DNA of 64,000 nt from Fibrobacter succinogenes (GTDB lineage Bacteria; Fibrobacterota; Fibrobacteria; Fibrobacterales; Fibrobacteraceae): contig CACVQR010000008.1 of assembly GCA_902756345.1 (NCBI GenBank), positions 47,245-111,244 of the forward strand. The letters are read 5' to 3'. This document shows positions 34,437 to 42,347 of the stretch, piece after piece. The position numbers and the translations under genes were made by a program. The notes below the pieces were generated by a model, which had not been told where the DNA came from, searched no databases, and saw only the letters and a program-made list of their open reading frames with translations. The first letter of the stretch is position 1. The number at the start of each line of letters is the position of its first letter.

Positions 34437-35654
34437 CTAGAAATTCACCTTAAAGAACTTGCGCTTGCCCACCTGGACAACCAGCTGGTCTGCGCCCTTG
34501 ATTTCGATCTGGGACTGCGGATCGGCAAGCTTTTCGCCGGCAATTTTCACGCCGCCGTTCTGGACCATGCGACGGGCTTCGCCTTTGCTTGCAAAGGCCT
34601 TGATTTCTACGAGCAGGTCCAGGGCACCGTAGGTGCCGGCCGCCACGCTGCACTCGGCAGCATCGCTAGGGATGGCGTTCCCGCTGTGGATTTCGCGTTC
34701 CTTGGCAGCGGCGGCCTCGGCGGCTTCTGCGCCGTAATACTGCGTCACGATGTCGATAGCGAGGCGGTGCTTCGCATCGTTCGGGTTCATCTTGCCTGCG
34801 GCAATGTCTGCCATCATCTGCTTAATTTCTGCAAGCGGAATATTCGTGAGAAGTTCGAACCAGTTTTCGACGATGCTGTCGGCGAGGCTGTAAATCTTGT
34901 GGTACATCACGTCGGCGGGCTCGTTCAGGCCCACGTAGTTGCCGATGGACTTGCTCATCTTGACCTTGCCGTCGGTACCGAGAAGGATAGGCATGAAGAG
35001 GCCGATCTGCGGTTCCATGCCTTCAAAAATCTGCAAGTCACGACCGCGAAGCACGTTGAACTTCTGGTCGGTACCGCCGAGTTCCACGTCGCTCTTAATA
35101 GCTACGGAATCGTAGCCCTGCATCATCGGGTACATGAACTCGTGCAGGCTGATGGGCGTATTGGCCGTATAGCGGTTGTGGAAGTCCTCGCGCTCGAGCA
35201 TCTGGGCCACGGTGAACTGGCCCATGAGTTCGGTCACCTTGCTGAACGGGAGCTTGGAGAACCATTCGCCGTTGTAGTGGATTTCCACCTGGTCGCGGCG
35301 GACGACCTTGAAGAACTGTTCCTGGTATTCCTTCGCATTTTCAAGAACCTGTTCGTGGCTGAGACGCGGACGGGCCTTGTTACGGCCGCTCGGGTCACCA
35401 ATCTGAGCCGTGTAGTCGCCCACAATGAGCACCACAGTATGACCCAAGTCCTGGAACTGACGGAGCTTGCGCATCACCACCGTGTGGCCGAAGTGCACAT
35501 CCGGGGCAGTCGGGTCGACACCCATCTTGATACGGAGCGGGACTCCGGTATCGTAGGACTTCTGGAGTTTCTTTTCGAGTTCTTCTTGCGGCACAACATC
35601 GATAACGCCGCGCATCAAAATATCAAGCTGTTCCTTAACGGGACGAAATTGCAT
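34437..35654 (-). CDS. tyrS: Tyrosyl-tRNA synthetase
   Basis: 405 residues. The class I HIGH variant is HFGHTVV within MGVDPTAPDVHFGHTVVMRK, and KMSKS is present (about 233-237). The Tyr-binding segment DYTAQIGDPSGR and a C-terminal S4 domain (about 340-405: GEARRMVQNGGVKI) match the TyrS family with this HFGH variant (TyrZ-like). It charges tRNA-Tyr. It is the first gene of the run tyrS-pfkB-mqnB-mqnD and divergent from the barrel gene at 35733. Confidence 0.96.
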   Translation of the reverse strand: MQFRPVKEQLDILMRGVIDVVPQEELEKKLQKSYDTGVPLRIKMGVDPTAPDVHFGHTVVMRKLRQFQDLGHTVVLIVGDYTAQIGDPSGRNKARPRLSHEQVLENAKEYQEQFFKVVRRDQVEIHYNGEWFSKLPFSKVTELMGQFTVAQMLEREDFHNRYTANTPISLHEFMYPMMQGYDSVAIKSDVELGGTDQKFNVLRGRDLQIFEGMEPQIGLFMPILLGTDGKVKMSKSIGNYVGLNEPADVMYHKIYSLADSIVENWFELLTNIPLAEIKQMMADIAAGKMNPNDAKHRLAIDIVTQYYGAEAAEAAAAKEREIHSGNAIPSDAAECSVAAGTYGALDLLVEIKAFASKGEARRMVQNGGVKIAGEKLADPQSQIEIKGADQLVVQVGKRKFFKVNF

Positions 35655-35732
35655 TTTATTTCCTTTTGTTTTACAAAAATCAAATATAGAAAAACATATT
35701 TCTATCTTTTTTGCCGTTTAAAGGAGAACTCT

Positions 35733-36353
35733 ATGAAAAAGCTATTTGCGCTAATCGCCTTTGCGGCCTCCCTCTCTTTTGCCGTATCGGCTCCTTTCAC
35801 CCATGACGGATTCTTTTTCAGCGTCACTTCCGGACTAGGTTACGGAACATTCAATGATGACATTGATGATGGTTTTGCCCAAATTGAATCCAACGGTTTT
35901 CAAGCAGAAGCCTCCATCAAGATTGGTGGAGCCATTGTTAATGGGCTTATCATTCATGCAACATTCGCCATGAACCAACTCTATCCTGATTTGGAAGCTA
36001 CCAGCAAGACCGGCAGAGACGACCGCTTGTCGCACGATGGATTTGACATTCTTTTTATGGGTGGCGGCGCAACCTTCTATATTCCTGGCGGAAGTAACGT
36101 ATTCCTTGGCGCATCGGCCGGTGTCACCACTTACAGCGTAACCTTCGGAAACCAATCAGCAGAATTTATGAATCTTGATTCCGGTTTTGGAGTCATTGCA
36201 ACAATCGGTAAAGAATGGTGGATTCACGAAGAGCTTGGCCTCGGCATCGCATTCTCGTACACCTACACCTCGGCTGAAGGCGAATACGATAACGAAAAGA
36301 ACGAAGCGACCACCAACATGTTCTCGCTTAGCGTCACGTTCACATTCAACTAA
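35733..36353 (+). CDS. Small outer-membrane beta-barrel protein, first of a tandem pair
   Basis: 206 residues from the ATG at 35733, with AAGGAG 5 nt upstream. A signal peptide (about 1-19) is followed by APFTHDGFFFSVTSGLGYG. About eight strands follow, typical of a small barrel (FYIPGGSNVFLGASAGVTTY), ending in Phe-Asn (SVTFTFN). The next gene starts similarly (HDGFF), so the two arose by duplication. Function is unknown; small barrels of this kind may be adhesins or structural proteins. Confidence 0.8.
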   Translation: MKKLFALIAFAASLSFAVSAPFTHDGFFFSVTSGLGYGTFNDDIDDGFAQIESNGFQAEASIKIGGAIVNGLIIHATFAMNQLYPDLEATSKTGRDDRLSHDGFDILFMGGGATFYIPGGSNVFLGASAGVTTYSVTFGNQSAEFMNLDSGFGVIATIGKEWWIHEELGLGIAFSYTYTSAEGEYDNEKNEATTNMFSLSVTFTFN

Positions 36354-36382
36354 TTACACATAAGCCTTTCAAGGATAACGAA

Positions 36383-36994
36383 ATGAAAAAGCTCTTCATG
36401 TTGACAGCCCTTGCGGCATCACTTTCTTTCGCTACATCGGAACCGCATGTCCACGACGGGTTCTTTTTGAACTTCGCCATGGGCATGGGCTACCAGTCTA
36501 TGGACTACACTACATACAATTATGACGATGACACTTACGGTCATTCCGGTCTTGCTACCGATATTGATGTAAAGCTCGGCTGTAGCGTAACAGACATGGT
36601 TGCCGTACACATCACCTTAACCGGAGACACCCCCACAGAAAGCGTTGGAGAAGGACGCGATGACAACGAAGTCAAAGCGAACCTGTCGCTGCTGGGCATC
36701 GGCACCACCCTCTATTTCCCGGGAAACTATCTTGCATCTGCATCCCTTGGCATTGGACAATTCCGCGTCTATGACGATATTTCTACCTTCCATGCCCGTG
36801 TAGTCTCTAATCCTGACACATATTCCCGCAGCGGATTTGCATTCCAGATTGCAGCCGGTAAGGAATGGTGGGTCAGCGACAACTGGGGCATCGGTGCGAC
36901 AGCAGCACTTTTGTACGGCTTTGAAACAAATCTCGCCGACGCTAGAGAATCTTCGCTTTCCATCAGTCTAAGGTTTTCCGCAACATACAACTAA
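36383..36994 (+). CDS. Small outer-membrane beta-barrel protein, second of a tandem pair
   Basis: 203 residues. The signal peptide MKKLFMLTALAASLSFA is nearly the same as in the gene before, then EPHVHDGFFLNFAMGMGYQS. LYFPGNYLASASLGIGQFRV parallels the FYIPGG block of its partner. The last strand ends FSATYN. It lies 29 bp after the first copy and shares its transcript. The two proteins have diverged beyond the signal peptide, suggesting different outer loops. Confidence 0.8.
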   Translation: MKKLFMLTALAASLSFATSEPHVHDGFFLNFAMGMGYQSMDYTTYNYDDDTYGHSGLATDIDVKLGCSVTDMVAVHITLTGDTPTESVGEGRDDNEVKANLSLLGIGTTLYFPGNYLASASLGIGQFRVYDDISTFHARVVSNPDTYSRSGFAFQIAAGKEWWVSDNWGIGATAALLYGFETNLADARESSLSISLRFSATYN

Positions 36995-36996
36995 AA

Positions 36997-37017
36997 AACG
37001 GGGCTGTAGCCCCGCAA
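36997..37017 (-). terminator. Terminator of the sigma-54-activator-like gene
   Basis: CGGGGCT pairs with AGCCCCG around a 2-nt loop. The T6 run is on the minus strand, so it serves mainly the gene at 37020-38549; it may also help end the barrel pair. Confidence 0.8.
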
Positions 37018-37019
37018 AA

Positions 37020-38549
37020 CTATTTACCGAAACCAGCGAGGTCTATACCGAGCTGGTTTATTTTGTATGTAAGAATGCGCGGAGTTGTGGAAAGACTGCG
37101 GGCGGCAGCGGCGACTTTTCCCTTGCTACTCTTGAGGGCGTCGCAGATAATGTCCTTCTCGTAAGCCTCCACCATGAGTTTCAGGTTGCCGTTCACAGGA
37201 GTGCCGCTGGTTTCGGCGGTCTGGAGCGTGGTCGGGAAATGGTGCGGGTAGATGACGTCTTCGTCGGCCACAAGGACGGCGCGTTCAATGCCGTTTTCAA
37301 GTTCGCGCACGTTTCCGGGCCACGGGTAACTCATGAGCATATTGATGGTGGTGCGGGCAAGGCGGCGCACGTTCTTGCCCACAATGCGGCAGTAATGTTC
37401 CACAAAGTGGTCCGCCAGGAGCACTATATCCGTCTTGCGGTTCCTGAGCGGCGGCACATAAATCGGGAAGATGTGCAGCTGGTAATAGAGGTCTTCGCGA
37501 AAGGTTCCTTCTTCGACCATCTGCTGCAGGTTCTTGGTAGTGGCCGCAATCACGCGCACGTTCACCTTCTTGGGAATGCGGGCGCCAATACGTTCCACCT
37601 CGCCGTTCTGCAACAGGCGCAATAGCTTTACCTGAAGGTTTGGCGAAAGCTCGCCCACTTCGTCCAGGAACAGCGTGCCACCTTCGGCCTGTTCTACGCG
37701 GCCGGGCGTCTCGGCGAACACACCCACGAGGGCACCGCGCACGCTGCCGAACAGTTCGCGGTCAAGTACTGATTCCGGCATGGAGGCGCAATGGACGCGG
37801 ACGAACGGGCCCATGTTGCGGTCGGAACGGTAATGGATTGCTTCGGCCACAAGCCCCTTGCCCGTACCGACCTCGCCCACGATGAGCGCGGGTAGGGGGC
37901 TCTTTGAAACCTGGTCAATCTGCGCGTACACGCGCTGCATCTCGCTGGAGCGCCCGATAATGTTGTCGGGCTGGAAACGGTCCTTGAGTTCCAATGTCAA
38001 GCGCTCGTTTTCGGCCTTCAGGAGTTCATTTTCTTCGCGGGCTTCGCGACGGAGCTTTACGGCCGCCGCAAGCATCTGCGCGATAATTTCCAGCAGGCGG
38101 AGTTTCTCGGGAAGTTCTTCTTCCACCGGATTCTGCACGTCGGCACTGAAGGCGCCTATCACCTGGTGTTCCATAATCACGGGCACGCAGAGGAACGCCT
38201 TATCCTCCGTCTTGCCACGGCCCGTACGGTCCAGAAAGTCCGGATCCTTCGCAACCGAGGGAATGATAATCGGCTTGCCCGTTTCCACGACGCGGCCCGT
38301 AATGCCCTCGCCCACCTTGTAGCGGCCCTTGCGCGCCTGGCGACTGCTCAAGCCTTCCGCAATTTCAATGGAGATTTCGCCGGTGTGGCGGTTGTACAGC
38401 GTGAGGGTCGCATGCTCCACGCCCATCGTAGATTCCACCACCTCCAAAATCGGATGTGCAACACTCTCGAAATCGAGCGTCTGGTTCAGAATGGAACTGA
38501 TCTTGTAGAGCAGTTCCAGTTCCTGGATTTTGGTTTGGGAGGTGGGCAA
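37020..38549 (-). CDS. GAF/AAA+ regulator of the sigma-54 activator family with degenerate GAFTGA
   Basis: 509 residues. A GAF domain (about 15-165) is followed by a coiled linker (about 168-190) and an AAA+ domain with Walker A GEVGTGKG (225-232), Walker B GGTLFLDEVGEL, and a C-terminal Fis-type helix-turn-helix (about 465-505: KGKVAAAARSLSTTPRILTY). The GAFTGA loop that contacts sigma-54 reads GALVGV (272-277), and the arginine in the FREDLYYRL motif is Gln (357, FREDLYYQL). These are key residues of NifA/PspF-type activators. It may still bind DNA but be unable to open sigma-54 complexes. It may act instead as a sigma-70-type regulator, as TyrR does; that is inference. Confidence 0.88.
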   Translation of the reverse strand: MPTSQTKIQELELLYKISSILNQTLDFESVAHPILEVVESTMGVEHATLTLYNRHTGEISIEIAEGLSSRQARKGRYKVGEGITGRVVETGKPIIIPSVAKDPDFLDRTGRGKTEDKAFLCVPVIMEHQVIGAFSADVQNPVEEELPEKLRLLEIIAQMLAAAVKLRREAREENELLKAENERLTLELKDRFQPDNIIGRSSEMQRVYAQIDQVSKSPLPALIVGEVGTGKGLVAEAIHYRSDRNMGPFVRVHCASMPESVLDRELFGSVRGALVGVFAETPGRVEQAEGGTLFLDEVGELSPNLQVKLLRLLQNGEVERIGARIPKKVNVRVIAATTKNLQQMVEEGTFREDLYYQLHIFPIYVPPLRNRKTDIVLLADHFVEHYCRIVGKNVRRLARTTINMLMSYPWPGNVRELENGIERAVLVADEDVIYPHHFPTTLQTAETSGTPVNGNLKLMVEAYEKDIICDALKSSKGKVAAAARSLSTTPRILTYKINQLGIDLAGFGK

Positions 38550-38558
38550 GAAAATCTC

Positions 38559-39164
38559 CTAAAAAATTCGGAAGACCGCATTCAACGAAAAAGTCAAACA
38601 AGCATCATATTCCGTTATGGCATAGTTTATCGGATAAACTTCCAATCCAAAAACATTGTTCTTGGTACGCCAGGCAAAACCCAAATTTGAGCGGAACATG
38701 AAAGATTCGCGATAATAATCCCCTTCGTCAAATTCATATTGGTAAGCATCGAAACGATTTCCTTCTTCATCAAAGGCATCAGTCCTTACAACACCATCTA
38801 TACCGGCATACGATCCATCCTGAAAATCCACAAGGAACATGAAGTTCGTAACAATGCTAAAGCCACCCCAGATAGGATAGTTAAAGTTGACAAGAGCACC
38901 TTCGGAAAGTTCGTTGAACTCATATTCCATGCAGTCTTCGCATTCCGAAGCAGATGTTCCGATTTCAGCCACAACACCAACACCGACGAAAGACGTTATC
39001 GGTTTCACAACCGACAGCGACAAGCCTGTCATCGTTGTCGAGACATCGTTCCAGCCCCCAATGAAGGGACCTGCCTTGACATCAATCGTTTTCCAGGAAA
39101 TGCCGGATGCCGAAGCATACGACATAAAGACAAGCACAAAAAGATATCCTAACCGCTTAAACAT
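38559..39164 (-). CDS. Exported barrel-like protein of unknown function
   Basis: 201 residues from the ATG at 39162-39164. Signal peptide about 1-21 (FVLVFMSYASASG). The mature part starts ISWKTIDVKAGPFIGGWNDV and alternates hydrophobic and polar residues, ending NAVFRIF with a C-terminal Phe, as in outer-membrane barrels. A Cys pair (CEDCMEYE) is in a loop. It is 9 bp upstream of the sigma-54-activator-like gene and may be co-transcribed. No family is recognised. Confidence 0.7.
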   Translation of the reverse strand: MFKRLGYLFVLVFMSYASASGISWKTIDVKAGPFIGGWNDVSTTMTGLSLSVVKPITSFVGVGVVAEIGTSASECEDCMEYEFNELSEGALVNFNYPIWGGFSIVTNFMFLVDFQDGSYAGIDGVVRTDAFDEEGNRFDAYQYEFDEGDYYRESFMFRSNLGFAWRTKNNVFGLEVYPINYAITEYDACLTFSLNAVFRIF

Positions 39165-39190
39165 GTCATCAATATAACATTTTGTGTGAT

Positions 39191-39232
39191 AAAAAAAGGA
39201 GTCCCCCGACCAAGTCGGGGAAGACTCCTTAA
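39191..39232 (-). terminator. Strong terminator of the rpsU-yqeY transcript
   Basis: A 15-bp near-perfect stem (AAGGAGTC to GACTCCTT, with CCCCGAC/GTCGGGG inside) and T7 on the minus strand, just after yqeY. Confidence 0.92.
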
Positions 39233-39249
39233 TCAAAGGTTGCCGTTTT

Positions 39250-39720
39250 TTACTTCAATGCTTCCTGCACGAGAGCAGAGGCGCGCTTGGCGTCGAAACG
39301 GCCCTTGACCTTCGGGGAGAGTTCCTTCATGATCTTGCCCATGTCCTTGGGGCTAGAGGCTCCGGTAGCGGCCTTGATTTCGGCAATGAGGGACTTGACT
39401 TCGTCTTCGGTCATTTCGGCCGGCATATACTTGCGGTAGAGTGCGATGCAGGCTTCTTCGGCCGGAACCTTGTCCATAAAACCACCCTTCTTGAGAATAT
39501 CGATGGCTTCCTGCTTCTGCTTGACGCTCTTTGCAAGTACATCGACGCACATTTCGTCGGTAATGGTTTCTTCAATCTGGGCCGGAGTGGCGCCAGACTT
39601 CATGGCTTCGTTCTTGATGTCGGAATGGAGGGTACGGAGCGTTCCGAGAGTTTCGGCGTCGTGCGCCTTCATGGCGGCCTTGATATCGTCCTTAATCTTT
39701 GTCAGCAATGCACTGCTCAT
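39250..39720 (-). CDS. yqeY: GatB/YqeY-domain protein
   Basis: 156 residues, typical YqeY length. LLTKIKDDIKAAMKAHDAET at the N-terminus, then LKKGGFMDKVPAEEACIALY and ATGASSPKDMGKIMKEL, match the YqeY family, which resembles the tRNA-binding tail of GatB amidotransferase subunits. The exact role is unknown; rpsU-yqeY order is common in bacteria and is found here too. Confidence 0.93.
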   Translation of the reverse strand: MSSALLTKIKDDIKAAMKAHDAETLGTLRTLHSDIKNEAMKSGATPAQIEETITDEMCVDVLAKSVKQKQEAIDILKKGGFMDKVPAEEACIALYRKYMPAEMTEDEVKSLIAEIKAATGASSPKDMGKIMKELSPKVKGRFDAKRASALVQEALK

Positions 39721-39827
39721 GTTTTACCCTTTGCGGACACATCCGCGGTTTAAATTCTCTAGAAACACGCAACGAGCCACCGGTCCTAGACCGACGACTC
39801 ATTACAAAATCGATGCCTTATTAGCGA

Positions 39828-40037
39828 CTAGTAGAGACGCTTACGGTTCTGGTCAGCGATTTCCTTCAAGCGCTTGCGACGAGCTGCAGTTTCGATGCGC
39901 TTCTTTTCTTCAGAAGGCTTTTCGAAGCGCTGACGCTTCTTGACATCGGAAATGATGCCGTTCTTTTCGCAGGACTTGGTGAAACGCTTGAGAGCGCGTT
40001 CAAAAGGTTCGTTGGACTTAACAATTACGCCGATCAC
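39828..40037 (-). CDS. rpsU: 30S ribosomal protein S21
   Basis: 69 residues. VIVKSNEPFERALKRFTKSC followed by EKNGIISDVKKRQRFEKPSE and a basic Arg/Lys tail fits bS21 throughout. It helps expose the anti-SD end of 16S rRNA in the small subunit. It is first in the rpsU-yqeY transcript, with a 107-bp gap between them. Confidence 0.96.
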   Translation of the reverse strand: MIGVIVKSNEPFERALKRFTKSCEKNGIISDVKKRQRFEKPSEEKKRIETAARRKRLKEIADQNRKRLY

Positions 40038-40247
40038 GATTATCCTTTGGTTAAATTAGAAATTCGTTTTTGGATAGCCAAATATATTTAATTGCCGGAA
40101 TTTCGTCAAGGGTATAAAAAAAACCTGTTTTGCCGGCTTTTCTGAATAAATTTTACAATTTAACTTGCGGTTTATCAAAGACTTATGTATATTTTTGTTA
40201 TAAAAGACCGTCTAGGTTGTCTTATTTTCTAAAAATTGGAGAATTGG

Positions 40248-41123
40248 ATGAAAAAATCAATCTTGTCTCTGAGCGCCATTGCCCTCGCAAGCTCTTTGCT
40301 TGTCGCCTGCAATGAAGATGAAGAACTCGTCCCGAAGATGGATCCGGCCAAACCCACCGCAGAGGCTCCTGCCGACCAGCCGGCCGGCCAGGCAACTGAA
40401 CAGGCTGCCGAACAGCCGAAGGCCGACGAACCGGAACTCGTGCCCATCCAGTCCCTTTCCGGAAACGCTGAATCTGCCGAAGCAGCTAAAGCAGAAGAAC
40501 CTGCCAAGAACTTCGTGCCTGCAGCAGCAGGTGGCGTCCAGCCCCTTTCCAAAGGCGAATACGTCATCCAGGTTAGCATCCAGTCTTCCAAGAGAGCTGC
40601 CAACGGCATCGTGAGCAAGCTCGCCGAAAACGGAATCAAAGCCTACGTCGCCGAAGTGGAAAACCCGGGTGAACTCGAAGGTACCTACTACCGCATTCGC
40701 GTGGGCTATTTTGAATCTAGCGCAAACGCCCAGGAATACGGCAAGCAAGTCCTCACCCCGCTTAACTATGCCTGGTGGGTCGACAAGAGCAAGAATGACG
40801 ACGTCGGCAACCCCGGCGGCGACGAATACTACTCCAATAACTCTTACTCTAATTCTAATACTTATAACGAACCGGCCGCAGCACCCGAGCCCGAACCGGC
40901 TCCTGCTCCCGCACCGGAACCTGAACCCGCTCCGGCACCGGCTCCTGCTCCTGAGCCTGAACCCGCCCCGGCACCGGCTCCTGCTCCGGCACCCGAACCT
41001 GAACCGGCCCCCGCACCGGAACCCGCTCCTGCTCCGGCACCCGAGCCTGAACCGGCTCCGGCTCCTGAACCGGCTCCTGCTCCCGCAGCTCCGGCCGCAG
41101 ACAACTTCGACGACTGGGAATAA
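40248..41123 (+). CDS. SPOR-domain lipoprotein with Pro-Ala-Glu repeat tail
   Basis: 291 residues from the ATG at 40248, with GGAGAATTGG upstream (a TTG further up is unlikely). The lipobox is SLLVAC (Cys near residue 21). An Ala/Pro/Glu-rich linker runs to about 95, then a SPOR domain (about 100-185: YVIQVSIQSSKRAANGIVSK, YYRIRVGYFESSANAQEYGK), which binds denuded glycan strands at septa. The last 85 residues are almost only P, A and E (units such as PAPAPEPE), a stiff extended arm. This part could reach from one membrane to the wall. The DNA in this part is a tandem repeat. A terminator follows. Confidence 0.88.
   Translation: MKKSILSLSAIALASSLLVACNEDEELVPKMDPAKPTAEAPADQPAGQATEQAAEQPKADEPELVPIQSLSGNAESAEAAKAEEPAKNFVPAAAGGVQPLSKGEYVIQVSIQSSKRAANGIVSKLAENGIKAYVAEVENPGELEGTYYRIRVGYFESSANAQEYGKQVLTPLNYAWWVDKSKNDDVGNPGGDEYYSNNSYSNSNTYNEPAAAPEPEPAPAPAPEPEPAPAPAPAPEPEPAPAPAPAPAPEPEPAPAPEPAPAPAPEPEPAPAPEPAPAPAAPAADNFDDWE
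40879..41095. repeat. Coding tandem repeat of Pro/Ala/Glu codons in the SPOR lipoprotein gene
   Basis: CCGGCTCCTGCTCC-like units repeat for about 210 bp, with mixed synonymous codons (CCG, CCC, CCT). Copy number is likely to vary between strains. Confidence 0.8.
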
Positions 41124-41144
41124 GCGGAAAGTTACAGATATTAA

Positions 41145-41172
41145 AAAGGAACCCTTCGGGGTTCCTTTTTTT
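41145..41172 (+). terminator. Terminator of the SPOR lipoprotein gene
   Basis: AAGGAACCC pairs with GGGTTCCTT around TTC and is followed by a T7 run. Confidence 0.92.
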
Positions 41173-41180
41173 ATCCGCAT

Positions 41181-41216
41181 AAAAAAGAGATGCCAGGCCA
41201 AGCCGGGCATCACTCT
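41181..41216 (-). terminator. Terminator of glk
   Basis: On the minus strand GATGCC..GGC pairs with GCC..GGCATC and T6 follows, converging with the preceding one. Confidence 0.8.
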
Positions 41217-41239
41217 AAAAACAGCGCTGAAGACGGTTC

Positions 41240-42307
41240 TTACTTCTGCAGATTCAGGCTTGCGTTTGCAGCTCCGTAAAGGCTGATACTGTAGTCCTTG
41301 ATGACGTACACCGGAATCTTGTTCAGGAGCGGACGGATGTTCGGATTGTAGTTCTTTTCGAAATACTTCATGAACAGGTTGTCGCGTTCGAGCCAACGAA
41401 GATCCTTCTGCACGGTACCGCCAGCGAGGTAGAAACCACCGAGCGGGAGGAAGAGCGTTGCGGCATCGCTTGCAAAACGGGCAAGCATCTTCACGAACAG
41501 GCGCATCATCTCGGCAGCCACCGGATCGGTATCGCTTGCACGGCTGATGTACTTGGGACGATCGTTGGGTTCGGTTTCTTCGATCTTCTTGAAGGCGTCG
41601 TTATCGGGAACGCCGCGGGTTTCCTTCCACCATTCGTACATGTTGCGAAGGCCCATGCCAGAAACGAGCGGTTCTACGCCGGGCACGGTGCCGATTTTCT
41701 TTTCCATGTAATCGTGGAATTCCTGGGAATCCTTATCGAACGGGGCAAACGTGGAGTGACCACCTTCGGAGCAAGCCGGAATGTACTTTTGGCCATCGAA
41801 AGCGAGGAAGCCAACACCCATGCCGGTACCCGGGCCAATCACGGCCTTAGTCGTCGCCTGCGGGGCGGGGGTGCTGCCGTCGGTGTGCACGAGCTTGTGA
41901 ATCTGGGCCGGGTCATTGACATCGAGAGTCGGAATGCCGTAGCTGATAGCCATGAAGTCATTGATGACAAGCGTCGGGATCCCTGTTGCAGCGGAGAGGG
42001 CTTCGCCATCGACACTCCACGGGAGGTTCGTCATGACACATTTGTTGTTCGCCACAGGACCTGCAGCACTAATGCAAATGTGGGAGGGCTTAAGGTCTGC
42101 ACGGTTTTCGACTGCGATCTTGAGCGTTTCACGAATCGGGGCATCCAGGCCATCGATATCCTTGGACGGGCAATCGGTTTCAAGAATCAGAGTGAACTTG
42201 CCATCTTTGTAGCCCACCAGGCCAAGGTTCGTATTGGTACCGCCAATATCGCCAGCCAAAACCAGGCGATCAAATTTTGCATCAGGATTAAGCCATTTGA
42301 TTTGCAT
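41240..42307 (-). CDS. glk: Glucokinase
   Basis: 355 residues. LVLAGDIGGTNTNLGLVGYK binds ATP phosphate, VIGPGTGMGVGFLA follows (about 161-174), and FYLAGGTVQKDLRW is near 300. Length and motifs fit the glk family (PF02685) rather than ROK. It phosphorylates glucose to glucose-6-phosphate, the entry for sugars released from cellulose in a fibre degrader. It is downstream of the FKBP gene by 40 bp on the same strand, and may share its transcript. Confidence 0.93.
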   Translation of the reverse strand: MQIKWLNPDAKFDRLVLAGDIGGTNTNLGLVGYKDGKFTLILETDCPSKDIDGLDAPIRETLKIAVENRADLKPSHICISAAGPVANNKCVMTNLPWSVDGEALSAATGIPTLVINDFMAISYGIPTLDVNDPAQIHKLVHTDGSTPAPQATTKAVIGPGTGMGVGFLAFDGQKYIPACSEGGHSTFAPFDKDSQEFHDYMEKKIGTVPGVEPLVSGMGLRNMYEWWKETRGVPDNDAFKKIEETEPNDRPKYISRASDTDPVAAEMMRLFVKMLARFASDAATLFLPLGGFYLAGGTVQKDLRWLERDNLFMKYFEKNYNPNIRPLLNKIPVYVIKDYSISLYGAANASLNLQK

Positions 42308-42347
42308 AAAAACTCCAGTTTTATTCGTACCGGTAAATAATAACTAA

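Noticed and set aside
40257..41396. Minus-strand frame with Arg/Gly/Ser/Phe repeats
   Set aside because: Mirror of the Pro-Ala-Glu codon repeats of the SPOR lipoprotein; not a protein in its own right.
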